A stretch of 64,000 bases of DNA from contig OX377206.1 in the NCBI GenBank assembly GCA_947396885.1, forward strand, positions 5,408,658 through 5,472,657. The letters run 5' to 3'. Made by a program: the position numbers and the translations under genes. Shown one piece after another: positions 31,001 to 42,800 of the stretch. This stretch comes from Heligmosomoides polygyrus polygyrus (lineage: Eukaryota; Nematoda; Chromadorea; Rhabditida; Heligmosomidae). Every line of letters starts with the position of its first letter. Within the stretch, counting starts at the first letter, position 1. The notes beneath the pieces are model-generated. The model ran no database searches. It was not told the DNA's origin and saw only the letters and a program-made list of their open reading frames with translations.

Positions 31001-34000
31001 CGAAACCTTTTGTTCCAAGTGTGTCGCCAGGTGTGTCGCATATTTTGCGCCATGTGTGTCATAATGCAAGCCTATGATGAGCCCCCCCCCCCGATTGCGG
31101 CAGGCCAAAGCTCGCTGAGGAATTTCGTTTTGCAATTTTGACAGCAACAGTCGTAATCAGCATTCCGAGCTCTTTCTAATGATCCTGGTCTCAACTTGAA
31201 TTCCCACGGGAGGTGAAACCCTTCTCTAGTTAGGTGAACAATAATTCGGACTATGTTGTAACTCGCGACTAATCAGCCAAGTGTAATCACCAGTTGGGCG
31301 CCAACAATGGGACGAGTTTTCCTACAGTTCTCCCCTAGTCCAATCAATACACGGTGATGTTGAATACACCGTCATCATCAAATTGTCGGCTATTCAGTAG
31401 GTGAAGGAGACTTGCCATCACACAGCTGGCTTTGTCGGCTGTCTCAGAGCAGTCCCGGACCTACCTATCCTAATCCGAGGGGGCATACAGTGACTTGCGT
31501 TTCCAATCCCTTGTTTAAGCTTCCACGAGAGCTTCAGTTGGTTATATGTCGCGTAGGTGAGCAGCATTGGTGGGTGGGAACGCTTAAACCAATCAGATCG
31601 CATGGAATGGGCATGCCATTCGGAGAGCATGTACAGTTGGTACCCTGGTCGGCTGGCATGTGTTCGGCCATCACTCTGTTTGGATACAATTCGCTGGCGC
31701 GCACATACCTACCAATGCTGCTCACCTACGCGACATGTACCTTCAGTTGTTATCTCATGATACGAGAGCTTTCCTTTCACTCCAGGGGATCTGGTTATGT
31801 GGCATGAGATGACGTCCGTGAATGACACTTTACGGTTGCCCCTCCCGTCTAGAATAGATACAGTGCCTACTCAGTCATCGTCAACTATGTGCTCCTTGAT
31901 TGTTTCACTGTTTGTCGCTGTGCTCACAGAATTATCTGAATTATCGCTCAAAATACCCAGCATGTAAAGGATGTTGTCACATGATTCTTGTTCTACAAGG
32001 TCAAACCGAGATTCATACCGCGAATTCAGTTCGAGCGGTATTCCTATAGTTAGCTCCGAAAATCAGACGATATGGATAAGACAGAGTAGGAGAGCTCGTA
32101 TAGCCCCGCAACGACTGCTTGAGCATTGTGGGATAACTCGTCGAATTTGTGGCGGACAACTCGTCGCCACCCTTGGCTATTAAGTCGCGAGGGTACAATC
32201 CTAATCGGGGGGGGGGGGGGGAGGCAATGAATTGTTAATGGTAGCTATGCATCGATACATATAAGATACAATATAACATATGAATGCCTCACCTTACTTT
32301 ACCTGATCCCCTCCCTTGGGAATGCGTTACGCTGAAATATTAAAAAGATTTCATTATGGAACTATGGACAAGCTATGAAGAGGCTGCAGCGTCTTTGCTC
32401 GAAATACCCATTTGAATTCCCGCGATGCCGTACCGATATAGGTGCGCGTCGACTCGCTCACCATTGCTTTAATGAATCTTCACGGTTTTATAGTATTGTA
32501 GTTGTTCCAGGTTTCTGTTCAATTTACTGTTTTCATTACTCCTTCCCTCCCCCCCCCCCACAACTAGGAAAGCAATTCAGAAAACCGATTTTGGTATTGG
32601 AAGGACAGCAATTTATAAGTTATATATATATATCCTATATACTTATGTGTTGTGCTTCATGTTGCATTTCTTTAAATATTGAAATCGACTGCCCCCCCCC
32701 CTCCGATTGGATTGCACCGTCGCGAGTTATTCAGCATAAATCTCACTGATTTCGTTTTTTCCTCAACTTATGTCTTTTGCTCCTCCACTAACAAAGCTAT
32801 CATATAGGCTGGTACGTGGATGCCGTCGTGGCTCCGTCCCCCACCAAAGCGTTCTACGCTACGCGAGGAGCTGTTTCTTGGTTCTGAGGCACGTCTTCTT
32901 TCACTAGTAGTTGTACTTTCAGTTTAACACAAGAAATACGTCAATGTATCGAATTAGACGTTGAAGGCAGTGCGTTGTCTGCAGCGACACTCATTCTAGT
33001 GTTTATTACCCAAGTTTGAGCTTCGCGGCATTTTCAAAGGCGAACTTGAAGGCGAATTTGGCCCTATACAATACGATCTACAGTGTCCAGCCGATGAACA
33101 ATCCACGCCAGTCTGTTACCAGTTCACCAATCCCGGAGGAATATATGGCTTGGTTTGCCAGAGCAGGAGATCCGAGCTAACAACCTGGAATCGAGTGCAC
33201 ACGGCAGCCAGCACCTCCACTGACCGCGCTACTATGCTCCCCTTAAGCAAAAGACGTACACAAAGGAAGTACTTGAAGCTACCCTGGGCTTGGAAAGCAG
33301 CTTAAAACCCTCAAAATGCAAAATTCTCTTCAAGTGCGATGTTTGTCCTGTTTTCCACTTCGCTCGTGATCACTAGGATGCTTATTTATGGGAAGATTTC
33401 GGGCTGTTTGGCAATCTGAATCCACTTACTTAGAAGTACTCCGTAAAAGAGCTTCTATCTACAACACGAACAAACTTTCTGGAAACCTTACGAAAAGGAA
33501 ATTGAATATCTCAAGAGCGATGCGTGTGGTTGGGGGGGGGGGGGAGGTTGCAGGCTTCTGGCTTCCGCTCATTCTCAATTTTTTCGATTAAGGGAGACTT
33601 GAGGGGAAGAAGGTTCCTATTTCTGGAATACACTAGAATTGTGATCAACATCATACCTATCCTATTGTCAGTGGTTCAGTTTAGCTAATGCTAATTCCTC
33701 GAAAGACATTAACGGCAGAAAAATTAGAGTTATGCACAGAGCGCACGGTCTTCGACGTCTGACTTGGCATACTGTATTGCTCAAAATTCGGAACCCACTT
33801 TCAGAATTTCTCAGGAAATACTGAAAAAGGAATAATCTGTTCCATGTGGATGAAAGTTTTAGCACGTTTGACCGGGACCCGAGCCATATATCGATTACTA
33901 TATCGATTATTTCATCGACAGCCAGCGCCTTCACTGACTGCGCTCCGCACGCCTAGGTGTAGTTATGGCATTTTGAAAAAAGCCTTTTTAGTTTGAAGAC

Positions 34001-37000
34001 AATTGGAAGTTGGAAGCAACGCGTGAAGAAGTTAACCGTCCAGACACCCCACCATCCGATGCTAAGGTAAGTCTACTCATCTATGCGGCTGATTTTTTCC
34101 ATTCTTCTCGATATTCTTTTTGCCCAGCGTTTTTTCGTTTTGGATATTTTTGCTGAGAAACGCTTGGCTATAGAGGTCTTGTGGTACTCTCTTCAATTTC
34201 GTGTAGGAATAATGAGAGCAAGCCGCACTACTTAATCCGCATGGGCCCACTGACTTCCTTGCTGTTTTCAACTGAAATTTAGGCTCTTCTGCTATAGAAA
34301 GCTATTGCACTAATCAGATCAGGTGCCTGTTGTACAATATTGTACTTTGTTTTGTATTTCAGCCCTCTGAGGACAAGTTGGAACTTGAAGTCGTCCTTGA
34401 TGAACTGAATGACCAGCCTTATTCCAAGGAATTGATTATTGACGTAAGCCGCTTGTTCTCAAAATTTAATTTGGCTGCTTCGTCCGTTACCTGCTTCAAG
34501 GATATGCATTTTCTTCCTGGTTAGCGACAGCTTTCCTTCTGAAAAGGTGAGCAGATTCGCCAGACATGAAGGATATGCGGAAGTGTTCAATCCTATTATG
34601 TGAGGAGGCGGACAATGAGCCACATTGTTCCGTTTGGGACCCACTGACATCACGCGTTTGTTTCATCTTAAATTCGTTCTATTATACGCAGTATTAGTTT
34701 GTTGAGATCTACACGTCAAAGTCAGTCTAGATTTGCTCCGTGCTTTGCAAGCATAGACATCTTGATGATTGTTCCTTTTTTATTATTGACCACTGGTTAG
34801 TCGGAGGAACAATCGCCCGGGGCTTCGCCCAGCAATTCATTAAACAGCTACCCTTCACTTGCTAGGTGAGTGCCCACCGGCCTATATTACAGAGTTTACA
34901 CAATTTTCACCTCAAATTGTGAACTCCGAAGAAAAATCGGTGGATTTCATCTACAACGGCCAGCCGATCGATATTGCATATATGTTGTGGGGGGATATCT
35001 CTCCGTACTCATGCGATTCCTGTAAAACGATTCTGGCGAATGCACCCTCGAATGGCGTATACCGGTTAGCGGTGGAGCGCGCGGAAACTGTGATAGAAAG
35101 CTGTCTGCGCCCTCCTAGCTTAGAGATCGCGCGTAGGCATCCACGTTGACATTCGATCGATCTCTTGGGCGCCTGCGATTGCCCTCCCGGCAGGCGAATC
35201 GTGGTGCAGTGGATAGTGGGGCATCGCTTCATGCGAGGGAGGTGGGGATTCGGTTCCCCAACGTTGGGGCATACTTGCATTTCAGCTGACTACTTGGGAT
35301 TTGAAGAGCTTCGACGTGCATGCAGCTTTGAGGCATTTTTTGCGCATTTTTCCAGCCGTATGCGTTTCGCCGCTCGAGGAGCGCAGAACCCTGCTGCGGA
35401 CTCCACCTGACCGAGGAAAGCAGTTCCCACACGAGCAGCTTGGGTGGCACCCACCCTGGAGTACCTTCCCTAGCCTGGTCCTAGATCCGTATTCCCTGGG
35501 CGACGAGAGGTTCGCGTGTGTAATGCTAAGAATGAAGGATTTCGCGCTCCATCGCCAACACGCGCGTAAATGATACTGTAATCATTCGGGAGCGTGTTCC
35601 TCAGGATCGTGCTAGTTGCGGTTCCCACTTCATCTCGGGTCCAAAATCGATAAACGTGGTCGATGATCGTTCTGATTTCCCTCCCAGGCCAAACAAGCCT
35701 TCAGTCCCACCGAGGTAAGTGATTGTGTACCAGACGTGTCTCGGAATGATGAATCACTAACGTAGACTCATAGGCTGACCAACGAAAGTCATTGTATAAG
35801 TCAAATTTGCATTTAAAGTGCCTCCACAACATCCCGCAGAAGTAGAATGCGTTTCGAATATCACAAATGGATTAGGTAACGCCGTCCTTGATCATCTGGA
35901 TAGCTGGTTGCTTCACAATATTTGTATTTTCGAAAGCTCCAAATAATTTAACCTCAATTTTTCAGTTCGTCAACAAAGAGCCGATTATGGAGAAAATCCT
36001 CGGCTTCAAAATGCTGTTCGGAAAGGTGCCAGTGTTCAAGAAAGTGGGTTTCTCCGAGGAGCGTAGAAGTTTTGTAGTGCGCTCTTCGTCGTCTGCGTGT
36101 CCCCAATCATCGGCGCCGAAGGTAGTGATGAGAACGTTTTCCGCGAAGATGGGCTGATCTGTGTAATCCTAAGCTGTGAAGTTAATTGTTAACTTTGTTT
36201 TAGAGGTTTCTGCCATCCGTTCTGTGAATTTGTCCCATTCGTCCGTACGGTATTCATTTTCTTTCCGCTTCTCGTTCTTATTAGAACTTCCTCGCGTTGA
36301 ATATGTGGTGATTTTGCTTAGCGATGAAGGAAAGGTTTGATATTAGTCGGTAGAAGGTCGTCCCCGAGCTTGTGAATTTGCCCTTTCAAAAACTCATTTT
36401 ACAGCACCTCATGTTTCGATTTCCCAACCATTTTTTGCCTGCCGATATGTTAAAATATTCCTTTTTTACTTGCTGATATGAGTGCCTGTGAATGAAATGT
36501 TATTCTGAAGTGTCGGATGTATAGGAGCTGTTCGATGTCATGATTATATCTGGAATTAAATGACAAACAGTTTCAGGAAGGACTCGTTCAGTAAGACTGT
36601 CAACGGAACGGGAAGCATTCATTTATCCGTTAAAGCAAAGTTAAGAATGCAACCCAAGACCCCGCTGTTTTTTGCAACAGAAGATGACGCAGCGTTTCTC
36701 TTTATATGATAGGATCGATTTCTTGTCACATCAATCAATACTTATCGCGCGGTCGAAATCCGGCGTCCTGCGTTAGCGTGGTTTACTAACCCTGCTAGCT
36801 ATGTGGATCGTCAGTACAGATTAAATGCTTGCCTTTTGCAATTTACATGTTCCCCTCGTCCCCCTGGCTCATACACCCCAACCCCTAGGCTTCCTTGAAA
36901 GTGTAATGGCTGCCTTATGAAACTCTAATGACACAAAACAAATTTTCCCTTCGGTACGCTGCAATAGAAACTCGACTCCACCGCCTAGCCAACTCGGCCC

Positions 37001-39824
37001 TACATGCCGCCTCTCCGCCTGAACTTCTGTCCATCGAGGGTAGATCACTTACATTTATAGGCATGCAAAACGGAATCACAACGAGCGGAATCGAACACCC
37101 CGCTTTTTTTCATATGAATCCGCCGCGTTAGCCACTAGGCTATCGATCGTCAGCGACACGAAGTAGGTGAACACCCAACTGCGAGAGGCTACCGTACCCT
37201 CTAATTACTGATGCCCTGTTCTTTCATTTAAATCCTAGATCTTGTTCTTTGTAAGGTCCAAGTCAGGATGTTTGATTTTTCGTGTTTTTAAGGTAGAGTC
37301 GCTTCTCTGCATGTAAACCACTGTCGCCGTTCAGATTTATCTTTCGGATAATCTCCCAGTGGAACAACTATTGCCTCCTTGCAGCGATATCAAACAGTTA
37401 GGGGAAGGCAACAAAGTTCTTTTAGGGAACCTGACGTGATGACCGCCAGTATGCCGTCCATCGGTGAGGATTGTCGTCGCGGCATTCGTCGTCGAGCTAG
37501 TGAACCGCTGTAGGTTTTATTCATTTATATTTATTTATTATTCATAGCGTTGGTACATGGCAACACAAGGATAATGGAGGGTACAACGGAAGGTCTGCCT
37601 ATGAATGCAGCTACAACGGTAATTTAGCAGAAATTTCTTGGGATCAATCCTAATCGGAGGGAGTGTATGGTCCAGCTTCAGCTGCTGTCCCTGGATGCGA
37701 GGGCTTTCACTTAACGTGGTTGTGTGGCATGAAATGACACACGAAACCAACAGTTTACGGTTGCCCCCTCCCGACTAGGATAGATCCATTTCTTGAATTT
37801 ACTCAAGGGTAATCGTAGTAGAATTTCATCTTCCGCAACGTGTAACCTAAGCTCCTCCCCTCCGTGTATCCAAAATGTAGACCTATTTCATGTTTTTATC
37901 ATAATTTGGCCTTTGAGCTTGAGCGTACGTCAATAAGTGGGCGCCACCATGTACATTTATCCACACCTGGCTTTTGCTCTAGCGCAGACACCTACTTTTA
38001 AATCGGTTACAAAAATCGTGCAACATTCTCATTTTGCAGGTTTTTGGATAAATTTTTTGGATGTTATTATAGAGAGTGAGAATGGAAACCTTGCTCTAGA
38101 CTTGCACATAAGCTCGTCGCACCAGCACGTTCTTAACCCTACGATCTTTATGGGTTCATTTTTGAAAAATCATTCCTTGAAATAATTTGAAATTCCTACC
38201 ACATATGAGCAATAGCAATTAGCCACTTCAGCTCCGAAAACTTCACGTGCAACAAGGTCCAAGATTGCGCGATTTTTTTGCGCTGTTTGCCCTCATTGAT
38301 AGCTTGTTAGCCACCCAGGGAAACGCGATATTTAGTGTCGTTTTCCCTAAAATAACAGTTACAAGTGCTGGTGTCATCTTAACTCAGGTAATTGGTCTTC
38401 GGTTAACCAACAGCAGACGGCTGGATGACCTGTGGTTTCCCTATTCGCAGTGTAGCTGTCGCAATTCCGGGGCTAATCTCACCAGGAGACTATCTCAACG
38501 GTATATGGGAACGGCCCAGGTATTGTATATGGGCAGAATCGCCTCTCTCTGGGAAACAACATAGTGCAAATATCTCGACCCTAATACAACTCTGCGTTGA
38601 ATTAGGGACGACGGAATTTGGGCCGTTGGCGGCGTTAGCCCCTGCCTGCTCGCGGAGGGTGGGCTCAAGATGGCTGGAAACAGCAGTGACAAGCGAGCGG
38701 AAGTGGCGCAGTGGGTACAGGGGCGGCGTAATCCCCATGATCGCCAACGGCCCAGATTCCATCGCCCCTAACTCTGCGCAGAGTTGTATTGGGGTCGAGA
38801 TATTTGCATTTTTTTTGTTTCCCAGGGAGAGGCGATTCTGCCCATATACAATACTTGGGCCGTTCCGACCTACCATTGAGATATTCTTCAGGTTAGGTCT
38901 CCAAAACATCCCATTTCTGAGCAAAAAGGCAATCAAGCGTTAAAAATGGCTGTTTTTGATAAAAGAGGCATTTTAGGCGCTGTTCGCAAAAATAAGGAGA
39001 AGGTTTTCCATTCACTTTTTTACCGTGGAGCTCGTTGGTTGCAAATGCTACCTCCTACCTTACTTGATGCACCCAATCACAAGGTTTTTCGAAGTAAACT
39101 GAAAAAATTGACTTGCTTTCCACACTCCACATCCCTGACTTAAGTTAGAGTGGGAGCATTTTTGATTTTTTTGATTTTTTTCTACAATTTTTTCGTATTT
39201 TCTCTTCATGTGTTTTTTTCATTCATCATTATCACCAGGTTCTTCATTAGACATATACATATCTCTATAAATATTCTTAGCTTCTTATTTTGCTCTTCTT
39301 CCATTACTTGTTTGCTGTTTCCTAGCTGTTATTCTTCCTAGTTCAGTTTTCTAATGGTTAGTTTCCTAATTGCTCTACTTTCATTTGTTACTGTTTGAAA
39401 GACCGGTCTTGTATGAGTGTTTAGACTGAGTGTGCACACAACTCTTCTGTTGTTTCCCCAGCAGCCATAAGGTATGAGAATTGTTGGAGTTGACGGACCT
39501 ACTAAGTTGATATCCGGAGCCGATCCCACGACTTGCAGTGTTGGCGGCCCACTGCTCTTCTCCTTCAAATTCTCATCCTTCCTCACCCCCCCCCATACAA
39601 TCCTACTCAATTTTTTTCTAGAGGAACTTTCACAGATTTTGCCGAATTTTTTCTTCTTATTCGCAGTTCCGCTCTTCTTTGTTGAAATTTAGTTTAGTCA
39701 GTTAAATAATTTCGGTTTCAGTTTGTGTCATAGATGGCTGTTAAATTCTTGTTTTTCACATTATGTTTTCTGTGATTTACCGTGTCCATGTTGTGTTCTT
39801 TTTGTGCGCACTATATTGTGCAAA

Positions 39825-39855
<31 letters not shown>

Positions 39856-42800
39856 GGACGAATAGTGCAAGGATGAATAAGAGGTTGTGGGTCGGGGAGT
39901 TGTTGTGCGAAACAGTACCGATCTGATTCGTATTATAATATTTTGTATTGAACAAGTTCTCTGCTAGGGAGATATGCTAAGTGCTCCATGTAAAGAACAA
40001 TAGCCCCACCGTTTAACGTTCTTTACAAATACTGTGAAGAGTTCGCGCTAATCGATTAATCGTGAGCGACCAATCAATATAAGGGCGCTTGAGTGATTTC
40101 TTTATTTTTGAATTTTTGCCGACACCTTCCCTGTTCATTTTGGTTTCTACACGGTATCATTCATGGTTATTCAAAAGTGTAAATTGTGTGATCCGTTCGG
40201 CAAACTCACCTTATTTTCCTTCATTTGTGCATTTGCGGTTTGTATGTAAGCAAGAGGAGTTTGTAACTATGAATTAAGATTCAGAAGCGTACGCTGTCTG
40301 GTTCTGTCACGAAATTTCTGTGACGGGGGAGGTGCAGGCCTAGGAGACGGATCTATCCTAGTCTGGGGGTGGGGGGGGGGCAGCTACAGAAGCCAAACAA
40401 AAACTAGCAGGGATGGGCTCCTACGGCTAAGAAATTGCTAATAAAGGTTTTCTCACAGAGTCCTTAGGTATACTCCTCTTTTTAAAATTAGTTTGTTTGC
40501 TGCTAATTTTCCCGCCGTTGTCAAAAAAGTTACGTGGTGAAGTGCCCCTCCCCCCCCCCCCCACAAACTAGGGTAGATCATCCAAGGTGCCCTCGTGAAT
40601 GCAATTCGCGCCAAAGTTGCCTCAATGGAGACGTCGACATAGAAAAACCACTTCAATGGCTTCCATATAGAGAGGGTTCGCTACAGGAGAGCAAAAACTA
40701 ATATCTAGTTGGATTCCAACCAAATTATTCTGTAATAACTTACCCGCCTCATTAGGGTTTTCATAAAGCCAAAGCATTGAAAAGTATTCCGATTTCTCTA
40801 TTCAGCGATCGATCCATTGCGAGTAGCTAATCGATGTAGGTTGTTTGCCTGCTTTCTTTTTGTTTTCTCAATTTTGGACGAGGCTTACCTTCAAATCGCT
40901 TTGGTTTCGACACTTTCGACCATTCATAGTTCTTTAGGAAGCCACATGTTGGCTTTTTTTGTGAACAGTTCTCAAAATCACTCTATTTCACTTCGCTTAG
41001 AGCAACACTGACTTGTCACAATATCCAGGTTTTGTCTCAAGGCAAACCATTGAAAAATTGTATGTCTCGTCTCATATGTAAAGCAATGTCCTAGCATTCT
41101 TCTATCCCGTCGGCAGATTTGCTGTGTAATTGGGTAATTTAGTTGTAATTTCTAAACACTTGACTGTCTCGCCGTTTTGAATCCGCCCAAAATATTCGCT
41201 GCATTTCTGTTTTAGTGGACTTCGCTCCATTGAAAAGTTACCTATTTCCCGGTACGGAGGTCGAATAAGTCTGAAAAGACCACGACTTTGCTCATACAGA
41301 ACAAAACCAAGTGCAAGTTTTGATGCAAATGAAACGGAAAAGGAACGTCGCGAATAACAAGCCAAATTACCATAGCGCGAAGGTGATGTCGTTGTCCTTT
41401 TATCGATTGAAGAATTTTCTTTTCTTAAGAGAATGATATGTTTCCTTCCCTCGTCGCTCCTAGAATACCCTCTTTGGGGTCTCCTGGAAATTAAAATGTA
41501 TCCATTTCATGACCATAATCGATTTTGTGGCACGACCAGACCGCGGAATAGGGCGCCGCCGCGCGACCGCGATCCGATCGCTGCCGAATTTGCGATTATA
41601 CGTATGAATAGCGTTATTGAAGAAATGTTGAGTCGTCTCAAGAACCCTCAACAGCATGTGGCAGTGATTTGATCTTCCAAATCGATCACCCAACCGTTTT
41701 GACCGAAGTTCAAAGAATGTCACGGGAACCTATGTTACTGCCAAAGAAACGTAGACTTTTCGCGATTTATATGACTGTACTTATCAGACTATTTTAGTTT
41801 TGATCACCCGACGCCCACGGTACTTACTGTCGAGTATCGCACGGCCCTCCGAAAATACGTCATCGTCGTGAGTGGTTCTGTGTTTTAATTTTATTTTATT
41901 ATATATCGTTATTTCCTTGAACTAAGACCGTAGTTTCTAGAAGAAAGTGAAATCGTCGTTAAATTTAAGCTAAAAATGTGAGGACGAGTTTTCGGCGGAA
42001 AACTTGTCCAATCGTTGTGGGACCACGTGAGCTCACATCGCTGGAACTGTAGAGTTGCAGCTAGCCACCACAATTTTACCAATGAGCCAATGAGTACCAA
42101 TGAGTATAAGTTAACTAAACAACCCACGTTGACAAATTTTCCAGCTCTCCCCGGATTTTTATTGTACCTAGAATGCAACTGCTTTGCGATCTATAAAAAC
42201 CTGCCCCACGTTTATCAACACATTTCATTTTGTGACTCACTGGTTTCCATTGGATGACAAAGAAGTGATAGAAGGCAACATATTCTGAAGGAAATTTCCA
42301 GAAGACGGACGCCGTATTACAACAACCAATAGGAGTCTAAGCTTCATATTGTGTCTCGCACCTGAGGGAGAAGCTTAAAATTCCATTTTGACACTTTTTT
42401 CGGTGCTCTGGGATCAGCGATAGTAAGAACTTCAGGATGTGGCGGTAGATGGCCCATACCGGTTTCGGATTTCCCTTCCTAGTCTAATCCGGATCTCAAT
42501 ACAAGGAGTTTTTTTTTCATTCTAGAAGTATGCCTTCGTTGTTTGTTTCACGTTCAACGAAGCGGTATGTTATAGGATCATTATCCATCCAGACTCTGAT
42601 GTTACGCCCTGATGCGCCGCCGACATGGATTCAAAAATTTGCCGCGCGCGGGAAAACAATTTGAATCGCGTAGAAGTGCTTTACGTGGGATCACTGTTCT
42701 TCACTCCACATCGACAGGTTGAGTAGGAACTAAATAGATGTGCAATGTCATGCAGTTATTTGGTAAAGAGGGATGTGCAAGGTGAGTCCCTAGTAGGTGA

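Noticed and set aside
38425..38943. Long ORFs on both strands (172 and 148 codons)
   Set aside because: They lie entirely in a palindromic MITE, so each strand mirrors the other; no independent protein signal.
41433..41672. Gene with a basic Pro/Arg-rich segment
   Set aside because: One short ORF with GC-rich centre, no convincing splice sites in phase with neighbouring exons and no paralog in the duplicated copy.
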